NCBI RefSeq assembly: GCF_030651745.1
Contig: NZ_JAUSCC010000103.1
Location: forward strand, 1-20,028
Source of the DNA: Methylophaga sp.
Lineage (GTDB): Bacteria; Pseudomonadota; Gammaproteobacteria; Nitrosococcales; Methylophagaceae
Direction: 5' to 3'
Length of the DNA: 20,028 bases
Each line of letters begins with the position of its first letter. Positions within the stretch are counted from its first letter, which is position 1. The notes under the pieces are model-generated. The model had not been told where the DNA came from and ran no database searches. It saw only the letters and a program-made list of their open reading frames with translations. A program made the position numbers and the translations under genes. Positions 1 through 9,181 of this stretch are shown here, in pieces.

Positions 1-35
1 GAATAGGCTAATACGACTTTTTTGATGTCAGACAT
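1..35 (-). CDS. argG: Argininosuccinate synthase, N-terminal fragment (runs off the window)
   Basis: An ATG on the minus strand at 33-35 opens a frame reading MSDIKKVVLAYS before the window ends. This matches the conserved N-terminus of argininosuccinate synthase, in which the next residues form the ATP-pyrophosphatase loop SGGLDTS. The enzyme joins citrulline and aspartate in arginine synthesis. Only 11 full codons are visible, so the call rests on the start motif alone. An AGGA lies about 11 bases upstream of the ATG, a rather long spacing. The gene follows dam on the same strand after a 50-base gap. Confidence 0.75.
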   Translation of the reverse strand, partial: MSDIKKVVLAY

Positions 36-85
36 GGGGGAAGAAATCCTGTATCGAAGAAATTAAAAATTGGTGCGTTATTGTA

Positions 86-871
86 TCAAAATCCGCGTAA
101 AGCAAGCACTTCTCTTGCTGACTGGCGTTTATCACCTTTACAGCTGATGGTGCGAGGTGCATCAAGGTATTTCAAGCTAAAGCCTAGCTTACGATAAAGT
201 GTTTTAATTCTATCGGTAGCTTGGTTAGACAACACAACAGGACCATCATGTTTTGCTAGCCATTCAGCTAATCTCACCTGATCATCCCAATCAAAACCTT
301 GCTGAGAATATTGTCGAAACGGCACATCATAAGGCGGGTCAGCATAAATAAAATCATTCTGCTGAATAGTAAGATTAGCAAAGTCAGTGTTACTGAATTC
401 CCACTGGCTTAAAACCGATTGGTACGACGCAAAGTCACTGACGTAATTGATGGTTTTATAACGCCCGAATGGCACATTATAGCCACCACTTTTATTAAAA
501 CGGCATAAGCCGTTATAACCGGTGCGATTCAGATAATAAAATAATTGAGCCCGCTCAACTTCATTATGGGCAGCGATATCATTGAATTGTTTACGGTATT
601 GATAATAAAGCTGTTCATCATTTGCCAGTGGCAAATTGATGGTCAAACCTTGCTGTAGCTGGCGGTAAAAATTAATCAAAGCGGGGTTTAAATCATTTAA
701 TAATGCTTGTTGCGGATTTAATCCTAAAGCAACTGACAGGCCACCACAAAAAGGTTCGACCAGACGATGTTCGGGAAACTTTTTCCAAAGCTCTAATAAC
801 TTGGGAATTAACCAGCGCTTGCCCCCAGCCCATTTTAAAGGCGGCTTAAGCACAGAGTTTTCTCTGGTCAT
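86..871 (-). CDS. dam: Dam-type (D12 class) N6-adenine DNA methyltransferase, orphan
   Basis: The 261-aa product is a class-alpha (D12) S-adenosylmethionine-dependent adenine methyltransferase. Visible motifs, in family order, are the AdoMet-binding KWAGGK at 13-18, FCGG at 41-44 (motif I), the Dam-like segment YNGLCRFNKSGGYNVPFG at 119-136, and catalytic DPPYD at 178-182 (motif IV). The likely target is GATC, by similarity to Dam and M.DpnII, but specificity cannot be read from sequence alone. No restriction endonuclease, MutH or second methyltransferase is adjacent: lpdA lies upstream and argG downstream. It therefore looks like a solitary housekeeping or acquired methylase. The start ATG has no clear Shine-Dalgarno sequence. 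The length is near that of E. coli Dam (278 aa). Its location between arginine and pyruvate dehydrogenase genes is not the usual dam context. Confidence 0.88.
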   Translation of the reverse strand: MTRENSVLKPPLKWAGGKRWLIPKLLELWKKFPEHRLVEPFCGGLSVALGLNPQQALLNDLNPALINFYRQLQQGLTINLPLANDEQLYYQYRKQFNDIAAHNEVERAQLFYYLNRTGYNGLCRFNKSGGYNVPFGRYKTINYVSDFASYQSVLSQWEFSNTDFANLTIQQNDFIYADPPYDVPFRQYSQQGFDWDDQVRLAEWLAKHDGPVVLSNQATDRIKTLYRKLGFSLKYLDAPRTISCKGDKRQSAREVLALRGF

Positions 872-934
872 GGCTGAGTTATCACTGGCTGGATCCGCGA
901 CATGAAAGGCAGTTCATCACTGATTAAGGATAAA

Positions 935-967
935 GCTGTTCAGAACAACCAAGTTGCTCTGAACAGC
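935..967 (-). terminator. Rho-independent terminator of the aceE-aceF-lpdA operon
   Basis: On the minus strand the arms at 953-967 and 935-949 form a 15-bp stem with a 3-base loop. It is perfect apart from one G-U wobble; on the plus strand that position is an A-C mismatch, so the hairpin favours minus-strand RNA. It begins 11 bases past the lpdA stop codon and is followed by TTTATCCTT. The U tract is short but the stem is strong. It separates the pyruvate dehydrogenase operon from dam. Confidence 0.75.
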
Positions 968-977
968 CGGCATTATC

Positions 978-2771
978 TTATTTGCTGTGTAATGTTTTAC
1001 GTGGTGGCATCAAATCCGTGATATTTCCTTCAGCCATTTCAGCAGCAAAAGCAAAGGTTTCTGACAGGGTTGGATGCGGATGTATGGTCAAACCAATATC
1101 TTCTGCATCAGCACCCATTTCCAGTGCCAATACCGCTTCTGCAATTAACTCACCGGCATTTGGGCCGACTATACCGGCACCGAGTAAACGACCGGTTTCT
1201 TTATCAAACAGTGCTTTGGTCAGACCTTCATCACGATCAACACTTAAGCTGCGACCACTGGCAGCCCAGGGGAAAGCACCTTTAACGTATTCAATACCCT
1301 GTTTTTTCGCTTCATCTTCGCTAAGTCCCATCCAGGCAACTTCAGGATCGGTATAAGCCACTGAAGGAATCGTCATTGGATCAAAGGCTACTTTTTTACC
1401 GGCGATATGCTCAGCAGCTACTTTGCCTTCATGTGTTGCTTTGTGTGCCAACATTGGTTGGCCGACAATGTCACCAATCGCATAAATATGCGGCACATTA
1501 GTCTGCATCTGCTGATTGACTTCAATAAAGCCGTAATCATTAACATTGACACCTGCCGCTTCGGCATTAATCAACTTACCGTTTGGTGAACGTCCAACAG
1601 CCACCAGGATCTTGTCATAGGTTTGCGGATCCGGTGCGTTATCACCTTCAAAGGTGACTTTAAGGCCGGATTTTAATGCTTCGATTTTGCTGACTTTGGT
1701 TTTCAGGTAAATCGCTTTGTATTGCTTCTGAATATGGTTATGCAATGGTTTGATAAGATCTTTATCAGCACCTGGGATCAAACTATCCTGCAATTCCACC
1801 ACACTGATTTCAGAACCTAACGCGTTATATACCGTCGCCATTTCCAGACCGATAATGCCACCGCCGATAACCAGCAGTTTTTTAGGAATATCTACCAATT
1901 CCAATGCATCGGTAGAGTCCATCATTCGCGGATCATCATTAGGGAACACTGGAATTTTTGTGACACGTGAACCAGCAGCAATAATGCAGTTATTAAAACT
2001 GATGGTTTTTGCGCCCTCTTCAGTTGTAACTTGCATCAGATTGGCACCGGCAAATTGTGCTTCGCCATATACCACAGTTACTTTACGCTGCTTGGCCAAT
2101 GCTGATAAACCACCAGTCAGCTTGGAAACAATGCTGTCTTTCCATTCCGCCACTTTGGGCAAATCAATTTTTGGAGCGCCAAAGGTCACACCATTGTCAG
2201 CGATATGTTTAGCTTCGTTAATGACATGCGCCGTATGCAATAACGCTTTTGATGGAATACAGCCAACATTGAGGCAAACACCGCCAATACGTTTATGGCG
2301 CTCAATCAAAATAACCTGTTTACCTAAATCCGCTGCACGGAATGCTGCGGTATAACCACCAGGCCCAGAGCCCAGAACAACCAGTTCAGCATGCATATCA
2401 GCATCAGTAGGAACATCCGCTTTAGCAGCTGGGGCTGCTTTCACATTATCTGTAGTTTTTTCTGCTTTTGTCTCGGCAGGTTTTGCAGACTCTGTTTTGG
2501 TTTCTTCAGGTTTATCTTCTGTGGCCGAATCCGCTTCAGTTTCCAGTGTCAGAATCACATCGCCTTGAGCAACTTTATCACCTACTTTGACTTTCAATGA
2601 CTTGATAACACCGGCATCAGAGCTAGGGATCTCCATCGCCGCTTTGTCAGATTCCAGCGTGATAATGTCTTGATTTTCAGTGATTGAATCCCCTTCAGCA
2701 ACCAGGATTTCAATAATTTCAACTGCATCAAAATCACCGATATCCGGTACCTTGACTTCAATCAAACTCAT
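978..2771 (-). CDS. lpdA: Dihydrolipoamide dehydrogenase (E3) with N-terminal lipoyl domain
   Basis: E3 of the pyruvate dehydrogenase complex; it reoxidises dihydrolipoyl groups using FAD and NAD+. The 597-aa protein is longer than the usual ~475 aa because residues 1-80 are a biotinyl/lipoyl domain, with the lipoylated Lys at K43 in [12 protein letters not shown] charged Ala/Lys/Glu/Pro linker follows at about 80-125. The flavoprotein begins near 128, with GSGPGG at 134-139 for FAD and the redox pair C166/C171 in [13 protein letters not shown]. It ends with the His-Glu dyad H566/E571 in HPHPTLSE. The start overlaps the aceF stop by four bases (ATGA) and has an AAGG ribosome site, so translation is probably coupled. 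Lipoyl-E3 fusions are known in several proteobacteria, for example Neisseria. The swinging arm on E3 closely resembles that of the AceF encoded next door. Confidence 0.96.
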   Translation of the reverse strand: MSLIEVKVPDIGDFDAVEIIEILVAEGDSITENQDIITLESDKAAMEIPSSDAGVIKSLKVKVGDKVAQGDVILTLETEADSATEDKPEETKTESAKPAETKAEKTTDNVKAAPAAKADVPTDADMHAELVVLGSGPGGYTAAFRAADLGKQVILIERHKRIGGVCLNVGCIPSKALLHTAHVINEAKHIADNGVTFGAPKIDLPKVAEWKDSIVSKLTGGLSALAKQRKVTVVYGEAQFAGANLMQVTTEEGAKTISFNNCIIAAGSRVTKIPVFPNDDPRMMDSTDALELVDIPKKLLVIGGGIIGLEMATVYNALGSEISVVELQDSLIPGADKDLIKPLHNHIQKQYKAIYLKTKVSKIEALKSGLKVTFEGDNAPDPQTYDKILVAVGRSPNGKLINAEAAGVNVNDYGFIEVNQQMQTNVPHIYAIGDIVGQPMLAHKATHEGKVAAEHIAGKKVAFDPMTIPSVAYTDPEVAWMGLSEDEAKKQGIEYVKGAFPWAASGRSLSVDRDEGLTKALFDKETGRLLGAGIVGPNAGELIAEAVLALEMGADAEDIGLTIHPHPTLSETFAFAAEMAEGNITDLMPPRKTLHSK

Positions 2772-4093
2772 AACAATACCTTTCTGATATCCGACAACAT
2801 GTTATTCAACATCACAGTAAAGCGTGCGCCTGCAGCACCATCAATCACCCGATGATCGTATGAAATCGACAGCGGCAACATCAGTCTTGGTTCAAATTCT
2901 TTACCATTCCAGACCGGTTTCATCTGGTGTTTGCTGACGCCCAGAATTGCGACTTCAGGAGCATTCACAATCGGAGTAAAGAATTGACCACCGATACCAC
3001 CAAGACTGGAGATTGAGAAGGTTCCGCCCTGCAAATCTTTAGCGGTTAATGTGCCTTCACGTGCCCGAGAACTGATTTCGCCCAGTTCACCGGCCAATTC
3101 CAGAAAGCCTTTTTTATCAACATCACGAATAACCGGCACCATCAAACCATTTGGTGTATCAACGGCCACACCAATGTTGTAGTACTTTTTATAAATCAGG
3201 CTCTGTTTGTCTTCACTTAATGACGCATTAAATTCCGGATACTGTTTCAGACAGGCAACAACGGCTTTCATAATGAACACCAATGGTGTCAGGCCGACAC
3301 CTTTCTTGGCAGCCATTTCTTTGTTTTCCTGACGGAATTCTTCCAGTTCGGTGATATCGGCTTCATCAAACTGCGTTACATGCGGAATATTCAACCAGCA
3401 GGCATGCAGATGTTTGCCGGAAATTTTCTTGATGCGTGACAGTTCTTTGCTTTCGATTTCACCAAACTGTTCAAAGTTAATTACCGGAACAGATGGAATA
3501 CCCGCGCCTTCAGCTGCTTTTGGTGCAGGTGCATTCATGACCTGTTTAACAAAGTTCTGTACGTCTTCTTTGGTAATACGGCCTTTTTGACCACTGCCAA
3601 CAACAGCTGCCAACGGCACACCTAATTCACGGGCAAACTGCCGTACTGAAGGTGATGCATGTGAAGGTTTTTTAGCGGAACCGGTATCCGGTGCGTAAGG
3701 CAAGGTTTCAGTTCTTTCAGGTTCTGGATTCGCAACCGTTGGAGTGGGTGCCGGTTTACTCTCAGCAGCAGCCGGTTTTTCTTGCTCTGCCGATTTGTTT
3801 TCAGCTGGTTTTTCGGCTGGCTTTTCTGCTTTTTCGCTGCTTGCAGCTGCATCGCTGGATTCAATCAACGCAATAACAGAGCCTTCACTGACTTTATCGC
3901 CGACTTTAACTTTCATTTCTTTGATAGTGCCAGCTAACGATGATGGAATTTCCATCATCGCTTTATCTGACTCAATGGTGATCACTTCCTGATCAGCACT
4001 GATTGAATCACCTTCCGCGACTAATACTTCAATGATTTCAACGCTGTCAAAATCACCAATATCCGGGACTTTTAATTCGATTAAATCTGCCAT
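2768..4093 (-). CDS. aceF: Dihydrolipoamide acetyltransferase (E2) of pyruvate dehydrogenase
   Basis: E2 core protein that transfers acetyl groups from lipoate to CoA. Its 441 aa hold one lipoyl domain (about 1-80, lipoyl Lys K44 in [11 protein letters not shown]), an Ala/Pro/Lys/Glu-rich hinge (about 82-140), and a peripheral-subunit-binding domain near 145-183 ([21 protein letters not shown]). The acyltransferase domain begins near 200 and carries the catalytic DHRVIDG at 413-419 (His414, Asp418). E. coli AceF has three lipoyl domains and ~630 aa; this one has a single domain, while a second is carried by the downstream E3. The gene starts 3 bases after the aceE stop codon and overlaps lpdA by 4 bases, making a tight E1-E2-E3 operon. 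Confidence 0.96.
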   Translation of the reverse strand: MADLIELKVPDIGDFDSVEIIEVLVAEGDSISADQEVITIESDKAMMEIPSSLAGTIKEMKVKVGDKVSEGSVIALIESSDAAASSEKAEKPAEKPAENKSAEQEKPAAAESKPAPTPTVANPEPERTETLPYAPDTGSAKKPSHASPSVRQFARELGVPLAAVVGSGQKGRITKEDVQNFVKQVMNAPAPKAAEGAGIPSVPVINFEQFGEIESKELSRIKKISGKHLHACWLNIPHVTQFDEADITELEEFRQENKEMAAKKGVGLTPLVFIMKAVVACLKQYPEFNASLSEDKQSLIYKKYYNIGVAVDTPNGLMVPVIRDVDKKGFLELAGELGEISSRAREGTLTAKDLQGGTFSISSLGGIGGQFFTPIVNAPEVAILGVSKHQMKPVWNGKEFEPRLMLPLSISYDHRVIDGAAGARFTVMLNNMLSDIRKVLL

Positions 4094-4096
4094 GTT

Positions 4097-6751
4097 TTAA
4101 ACCTTAACTGGATTTGTTGCGTCAGCATCAATGTTGTATTGCTTGATAGCTTTTGCGACCACATCGTATTTAATAGAACCTTCATCAGCCAATGCGCTGA
4201 GGGTGGCAACCACTACGTGATAACGATCCACTTCAAAGAAGCTGCGTAATCTTTCACGGGTATCACTGCGGCCAAAACCATCGGTACCTAAAACAACATA
4301 ACGTTGTTTGATCCATGGACGTAATTGCTCGGCATAAAGACGCATATAGTCTGTTGATGCCACAACCACACCATCCTGATCATCCAGGCATTGTGAAATA
4401 TAGCTGCGTTTTTTCTCAGCAGTCGGGTGCAAGCGATTATAACGATCGACATCCATACCTTCACGTACCAGCTCATTTATGCTGGTAGCACTCCAGACAT
4501 TGGCCGATACATTCCAGTCTTTTTCCAGCATTTCTGCAGCGGCTTCAATTTCACGCAGAATGGTGCCACTACCGATCAGTTGTGCTTTAACCTTGTGTTT
4601 GCCACCCGATTTAAGCTGATACAGACCTTTGATAATGCCCTCTTCCACACCTTCAGGCATCGCAGGATGCGTGTAGTTTTCATTCATCGCAGTAATGTAA
4701 TAGAACACGCCTTCCTGCTTCTCGTACATGCGGCGCATACCTTCATGCACGATAACCGCCATTTCATAGGCATAAGTCGGATCGTAGCTCAGGCAGTTTG
4801 GAATGGTATTGGCCAGGATCAGACTGTGTCCATCCTGATGCTGCAGACCTTCACCATTTAAAGTGGTGCGACCCGCGGTACCACCGAGCAGGAAGCCTTT
4901 AGCCTGAATATCACCAGCCAACCAGCACAAATCACCTACACGTTGGAAACCAAACATCGAGTAATAGATGTAGAACGGCACCATATTAACGTTGTAGTTG
5001 GAATAAGCCGTTGCCGCAGAAATCCACTCCGACATCGCACCAGCTTCATTAATACCTTCTTCGAGGATCTGACCCTTAGTATCTTCGCGATACCACATGA
5101 CCTTGCCAGAATCTTCCGGTTCATACTTCTGACCCGATGAAGAATAGATACCGATTGAACGGAATAAGCCTTCCATACCAAAAGTACGTGCTTCGTCGGG
5201 CACGATTGGCACGATATTTTTACCGATTTTTTTGTCACGAATTAATGCCGTCAACACACGGACAAAGGCCATGGTAGTGGATAATTCACGATCACCACTG
5301 TCTTTAAGTACAGCGTCAAAAATACTGATCGGTGGTATTTCCAATGCCGGTGCACTGTTATTGCGTTTCGGAATAAATCCGCCTAATTCTTTACGGCGTT
5401 CCAGCAGATATTTTTTCTCGGCGCTGTCATCATCCAGTTTAATGTATGGAATTTCTTCGATTTCATCATCTGGAATTGGAATATTGAAACGGTCACGGAA
5501 GCGTTTCATATGCTCCACTTCCATTTTCTTCTGCTGATGCGTGGTGTTCTGACCTTCGCCCGCCTGCCCCAGACCATAACCTTTAACAGTTTTTGCCAGG
5601 ATTACAGTAGGTTGGCCGACATGATCTACTGCTTGTTTATAAGCTGCATAAATCTTGCGTGGATCATGGCCGCCACGGCTTAAGTGCCAGATATCTTCAT
5701 CGGTCATATCTGAAACCATATCCAGCAATTCCGGATATTTACCAAAGAAATGCTTACGTACATAAGCACCGTCTTTAGCTTTGTAGTTCTGGTATTCACC
5801 ATCAACTACTTCTTCCATGCGTTTCAGCAACCAGCCGTCGGTATCGCGTGCCAGCAATTGATCCCAGCCGCTGCCCCAGATAACTTTTAATACATTCCAG
5901 CCAGCGCCACGGAACAAGGCTTCAAGTTCCTGAATAATTTTGCCGTTACCACGTACCGGACCGTCAAGACGTTGCAGGTTACAGTTGACGACGAAAATCA
6001 GGTTGTCGAGTTTTTCACGACCGGCCAGGGTAATTGCCCCCAATGATTCCGGTTCATCCATCTCACCATCACCAAGATAAGCCCATACATGGCGACCTGA
6101 TGTTTTGGCGATTTCGCGATGATGCATATACTTCATGAATCGCGCTTGATAGATAGCCAGAATAGGGCCAAGGCCCATGGATACTGTCGGGAATTGCCAG
6201 TAATCAGGCATTAACCAGGGATGCGGATAAGAAGACAGGCCTTTGCCATCGACTTCAAAACGGAAGTTATCTAATTGTTCTTCGGTCAGACGACCTTCCA
6301 GGAAAGAGCGGGCGTAAATACCCGGTGCTGAGTGACCCTGAACAAACACCATATCGGCGCCTTCTTCATGATCATCACCTCTGTAGAAGTGATTGAAGCC
6401 AACATCATAAAGTGTTGCCGCGGATGAGAAGCTTGCAATATGTCCACCGACTGCGCCGGGTTTCATATTGGCTTTGACCACCATCGCCATCGCGTTCCAA
6501 CGGATATACGATCTGAGCTTATGCTCCATTGCCTGGTCACCAGGAATGCGTTCCTGTTGATCCACCGGAATGGTATTTACGTATGCAGTATTAGCACTGT
6601 AAGGCAGGTTTACACCGCTACGGCGGGCCTTATCAATGAGCTTTTCAATAATGTAATGGGCTTTTTCGTCACCGGCCGCTTCAAGCACAGACTCGAGGGC
6701 GTCCAACCATTCTTGCGTTTCTTGTGGATCGTGATCGACAAAATCAGTCAT
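4097..6751 (-). CDS. aceE: Pyruvate dehydrogenase E1 component, homodimeric type
   Basis: Thiamine diphosphate-dependent E1 that decarboxylates pyruvate and acetylates lipoyl groups on E2. The ThDP/Mg motif runs from GDGEMDE (227-233) to NCN (256-258), followed by LQRLDGPVRGNGK, typical of the single-chain alpha2 AceE family rather than the alpha/beta type. With the start chosen here the protein has 884 aa, close to E. coli AceE (887). The frame is open further upstream to a TTG at 6772, which would add MRFKKVY. The ATG at 6751 is preferred because AAGAAGG at 6757-6763 sits five bases before it, inside that would-be extension. It is the first gene of the aceE-aceF-lpdA operon. No pdhR-type regulator is adjacent. 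Confidence 0.96.
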   Translation of the reverse strand: MTDFVDHDPQETQEWLDALESVLEAAGDEKAHYIIEKLIDKARRSGVNLPYSANTAYVNTIPVDQQERIPGDQAMEHKLRSYIRWNAMAMVVKANMKPGAVGGHIASFSSAATLYDVGFNHFYRGDDHEEGADMVFVQGHSAPGIYARSFLEGRLTEEQLDNFRFEVDGKGLSSYPHPWLMPDYWQFPTVSMGLGPILAIYQARFMKYMHHREIAKTSGRHVWAYLGDGEMDEPESLGAITLAGREKLDNLIFVVNCNLQRLDGPVRGNGKIIQELEALFRGAGWNVLKVIWGSGWDQLLARDTDGWLLKRMEEVVDGEYQNYKAKDGAYVRKHFFGKYPELLDMVSDMTDEDIWHLSRGGHDPRKIYAAYKQAVDHVGQPTVILAKTVKGYGLGQAGEGQNTTHQQKKMEVEHMKRFRDRFNIPIPDDEIEEIPYIKLDDDSAEKKYLLERRKELGGFIPKRNNSAPALEIPPISIFDAVLKDSGDRELSTTMAFVRVLTALIRDKKIGKNIVPIVPDEARTFGMEGLFRSIGIYSSSGQKYEPEDSGKVMWYREDTKGQILEEGINEAGAMSEWISAATAYSNYNVNMVPFYIYYSMFGFQRVGDLCWLAGDIQAKGFLLGGTAGRTTLNGEGLQHQDGHSLILANTIPNCLSYDPTYAYEMAVIVHEGMRRMYEKQEGVFYYITAMNENYTHPAMPEGVEEGIIKGLYQLKSGGKHKVKAQLIGSGTILREIEAAAEMLEKDWNVSANVWSATSINELVREGMDVDRYNRLHPTAEKKRSYISQCLDDQDGVVVASTDYMRLYAEQLRPWIKQRYVVLGTDGFGRSDTRERLRSFFEVDRYHVVVATLSALADEGSIKYDVVAKAIKQYNIDADATNPVKV

Positions 6752-6793
6752 ATATACCTTCTTAAATCTCAACGCGATAAATTACAGCCGCAC

Positions 6794-6821
6794 ATTGTAA
6801 CAGTTTTTGTTTAATTGACAC
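6794..6821 (-). promoter_or_regulatory. Putative sigma-70 promoter of the aceE operon
   Basis: On the minus strand GTGTCA (6816-6821) is separated by 16 bases from TACAAT (6794-6799). The -10 matches the consensus at 5 of 6 positions and is preceded by TGT, an extended -10. The -35 matches at 4 of 6. It lies 43 bases upstream of the aceE ATG. This is pattern matching only. Confidence 0.5.
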
Positions 6822-6901
6822 TCTGACACGACGACAAAAGCCCGCTACAGCGCCATTCTGGCAAGAAAATCAAAACCTTGTGGAAATAATTATTACGGAT
6901 T

Positions 6902-6931
6902 AAAAGCCGTAAATGCCAAGTAAATTGGCTT
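6902..6931 (-). terminator. Weak hairpin after msrQ
   Basis: GCCAA (6925-6929 read on the minus strand) pairs with TTGGC (6915-6919) across a 5-base loop, right after the msrQ stop. An alternative pairing, AAGCC with GGCTT, ends in TTTTAAT. Both stems are only 5 bp, so this is a possible terminator at best. Confidence 0.3.
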
Positions 6932-7533
6932 CAAGAACCCGATACCTGATGACGCCGACGCTGGCCAAGCACTCTGAATCCCAGTAAAAGCATAACAATA
7001 AGCAGATAAATTAACGGCTCGGTTTTATCTTGCTTGACCAGCATATAAAAATGCAAACAAGAAAGCACGACAATCAGATAAATTAAATAATGCAGTTTTT
7101 TCCAGCGCCGTCCCCCCAGCCTTTTGATCATCTTATCGGTAGAGGTAATTGTTAATGGAATCAGTAACAGAAAACTGATAAATCCGACGGTGATAAATGG
7201 TCGTTTGATAATATCCAGCCAGATCTCCTGAACATCAAAAAATTGATCCAAGCCGAGATACAAAAGCATATGCACACTGGCATAAAAAAACGCAAACAGG
7301 CCCAGCATGCGACGAAAGCGAATAAATTCGTTGAGCCCGGAGAGTTTGCGTAATGGAGAGATCAATAAGGTCAGCATAATAAAACGCAACGCCCACACAC
7401 CGGTGTCGCGAGTTATGGCCTCAATTGGATTAGCACCCAACTGATCAGTCAACAAGGCATAAACAAGCCAAAATAGCGGCAATAATGAAACACAGAAAAC
7501 CAGCCATTTAAGTCTGGAGATATGCTTAACCAT
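6931..7533 (-). CDS. msrQ: MsrQ, heme-binding membrane subunit of the periplasmic methionine sulfoxide reductase
   Basis: The 200-aa integral membrane protein matches the MsrQ/YedZ ferric-reductase-like family. It shows about six hydrophobic segments (near 9-27, 45-62, 75-95, 112-130, 147-165, 172-188), with histidines in transmembrane context at H88 (ASVHMLL), H148 and H161 (the region KLHYLIYLIVVLSCLHFYM). In E. coli, MsrQ passes electrons from the quinone pool or flavin reductase to MsrP. Its ATG shares one base with the msrP stop codon (TGATG), the usual msrP-msrQ coupling. A basic tail (GQRRRHQ) marks a cytoplasmic C-terminus. Confidence 0.93.
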   Translation of the reverse strand: MVKHISRLKWLVFCVSLLPLFWLVYALLTDQLGANPIEAITRDTGVWALRFIMLTLLISPLRKLSGLNEFIRFRRMLGLFAFFYASVHMLLYLGLDQFFDVQEIWLDIIKRPFITVGFISFLLLIPLTITSTDKMIKRLGGRRWKKLHYLIYLIVVLSCLHFYMLVKQDKTEPLIYLLIVMLLLGFRVLGQRRRHQVSGS

Positions 7534-8489
7534 CAGAAATAACGTTTCAAATCCATACCGCTATATAACTCTGCTACTTCCTCTTCGTAACCGTTAAACA
7601 TTAGCGTTTCACGTTTGAGGAATTCGCCGATACGTCTTTCACGCTTTTGGCTCCAGCGTGGATGATTAACTTCCGGATTCACATTGGAATAAAAACCATA
7701 CTCACCAGCGTTGGCCTGTACCCAGGCTGTTAAAGGCATTTCTTCTACAAAACGGATCCGTACAATCGATTTAATACTTTTAAAGCCATATTTCCATGGC
7801 ACTACCAGACGAATCGGCGCGCCATTTTGTCCAGGCATTTCCCGGCCATACAGACCGACGGCAAGCAAGGTTAATGGATGCATTGCTTCATCCATCCGCA
7901 GACCTTCAAGATAAGGCCATTTCAGCACTTGACGACGCTGCCCCGGCATTTGTTCGGGATCATACAAGGTGGTGAATTCAACATATTTTGCTTTCGAATT
8001 AGGCTGGGCCTGTTTTAAAAGATCGGCTAATGGAAAACCAACCCAGGGAATGACCATCGACCATCCTTCAACACAGCGCAGCCGGTAAATCCGTTCTTCC
8101 AGATTTTGCGTTTTAATCAGTTCGTTGTAGTCATATTGTCCGGGTTTATCGCATTCACCATCAATCGTCACTATCCATGGTTTACTGCGATCCGGGAAAT
8201 CTGCCGCCAGAGCTGAGGGCGATTCCTTATCGGTACCAAACTCATAGAAATTGTTATAGGTCGTTATCGATTCATAGGTAGTGAGTTTTTCGTCAGTAGA
8301 AAAGCTACTTTCACCGAGATTTTCAAAGGCCTGACCATCTGGCGCTTTTGCCGCAAAACTCAACGGCATCGCAGTTGCGGCAGCCAAACCGATAGCACCA
8401 TTCATAAATTGTCGGCGATTCAGATAAACCTGATAGTCGGTGACTTCTGATTCAGCAATATCCCAGGAACGTTTTTTACGAATCAACAT
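7533..8489 (-). CDS. msrP: MsrP, Tat-exported molybdenum methionine sulfoxide reductase
   Basis: Catalytic subunit of the MsrPQ system, which reduces methionine sulfoxide in periplasmic proteins. The 318-aa product has a long N-region and then a twin-arginine signal [11 protein letters not shown] (Arg25-Arg26) followed by an Ala-rich segment ending near SFAAKA. The molybdenum-ligating Cys is C139, in [14 protein letters not shown]. The domain is the sulfite-oxidase-type molybdopterin fold, with downstream family motifs such as [18 protein letters not shown]. The frame also has an ATG four codons upstream at 8501. The ATG at 8489 is preferred because GAGGTG sits 5-10 bases before it. The start overlaps the end of the DoxX-type gene by 14 bases, so msrPQ appears to belong to the same transcript as the copper-RiPP-like genes. 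Confidence 0.94.
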   Translation of the reverse strand: MLIRKKRSWDIAESEVTDYQVYLNRRQFMNGAIGLAAATAMPLSFAAKAPDGQAFENLGESSFSTDEKLTTYESITTYNNFYEFGTDKESPSALAADFPDRSKPWIVTIDGECDKPGQYDYNELIKTQNLEERIYRLRCVEGWSMVIPWVGFPLADLLKQAQPNSKAKYVEFTTLYDPEQMPGQRRQVLKWPYLEGLRMDEAMHPLTLLAVGLYGREMPGQNGAPIRLVVPWKYGFKSIKSIVRIRFVEEMPLTAWVQANAGEYGFYSNVNPEVNHPRWSQKRERRIGEFLKRETLMFNGYEEEVAELYSGMDLKRYF

Positions 8490-9111
8490 GCTGCACCTCA
8501 TTCGGCATATAACGTTTGGCTAACCAAAAGTCGACACTGATGTAACGACCCGCGCCAATAAAAAACAATGCCAGCAACATCACAAAATAGGTTGCGGCAA
8601 ACTCAATACCATTATTGAGTACAACAAAACTGCCATGTTCCGTCAGCCAGCTATAATTTCCATGTTCCTGCAGGATGGATTTAGCTCTGTCCAACCGTTC
8701 GATCGCCGCTGGAGCATTGTCAGCAGCAAAGGCACTCATCGGATCATGAATTGCTTGCCAGCCATTTTTCCAATGCACACTGAAAGCAGCAACCATCATC
8801 GTTATCATTAACGGAATACTGACCCAGCGTACTGCCAGTCCCAGTAACAATAAAATGGCACCAAAATATTCAGCCCCCCAGGCCAGATAAGCCATCAGCT
8901 CAGGAAAAGGTAAACCCAGTCCCCAATCCGGATTGGCAAACCAGTCAATGGTGTTCTGTAAAGAGCTCTCAGGATTAAAAGGATTCCATTTGTTATTGGC
9001 AGCTATCCAGAAAACCGGTATCAGGTAAGCTCTCAGTAACAACGGTGCCAGAAAATCTACAGTTCGAGTGCTATTCAATAACTGCTGCAAACTAGCAATG
9101 AATTTAATCAT
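8476..9111 (-). CDS. DoxX-family membrane protein, HvfX-like, of the copper-RiPP cluster
   Basis: The 211-aa protein has a DoxX-like layout. It opens with a polar/amphipathic stretch, then a segment around [19 protein letters not shown], a hydrophobic hairpin (about 73-108, [22 protein letters not shown] and [15 protein letters not shown]), a polar loop of about 50 residues (HWKNGW through HGNYSWL), and a final hydrophobic helix (about 165-190). DoxX-family proteins named HvfX/HvfD accompany HvfA-type precursors and are proposed to assist maturation or copper handling; their biochemical role is not settled. Here the gene lies 70 bases downstream of the precursor and overlaps msrP. The insertion with His and Trp ([14 protein letters not shown]) could bind metal, but that is inference. 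A terminator-like hairpin precedes the gene, so it may be expressed at a lower level than hvfA. Confidence 0.8.
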   Translation of the reverse strand: MIKFIASLQQLLNSTRTVDFLAPLLLRAYLIPVFWIAANNKWNPFNPESSLQNTIDWFANPDWGLGLPFPELMAYLAWGAEYFGAILLLLGLAVRWVSIPLMITMMVAAFSVHWKNGWQAIHDPMSAFAADNAPAAIERLDRAKSILQEHGNYSWLTEHGSFVVLNNGIEFAATYFVMLLALFFIGAGRYISVDFWLAKRYMPNEVQHVDS

Positions 9112-9134
9112 TTTTATATGCTCTCAGAGGAAAA

Positions 9135-9153
9135 CAGGGGCTTAACGCCCCTG
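9135..9153 (-). terminator. Hairpin between hvfA-like and hvfX-like genes (attenuating terminator?)
   Basis: CAGGGGC and GCCCCTG form a perfect 7-bp GC-rich stem around a 5-base loop. On the minus strand it is followed by TTTTCCTCT. The stem is strong but the U tract is short, so partial termination is plausible. It would allow abundant precursor mRNA with less read-through into hvfX-msrPQ. Confidence 0.55.
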
Positions 9154-9181
9154 CTATTACGGTTAATGTCGACTGCGTGTA

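Noticed and set aside
86..871. The adenine methyltransferase as part of a restriction-modification or phage-defence system
   Set aside because: Neighbours on both sides are housekeeping genes (lpdA and argG) and no endonuclease or mobile element is visible.
1750..2355. A 201-codon open frame on the plus strand inside lpdA
   Set aside because: It is antisense to the FAD/NAD domain of a clear lpdA gene, shows no family motif, and is what codon bias of the real gene produces on the opposite strand.
4427..4861. A 144-codon plus-strand frame inside aceE
   Set aside because: It lies wholly antisense to the conserved aceE C-terminal region, with no domain or promoter evidence.
8490..8501. The upstream ATG giving msrP four extra residues (MRCS)
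   Set aside because: The GAGGTG ribosome site fits the ATG at 8489 and would lie within the longer coding sequence.
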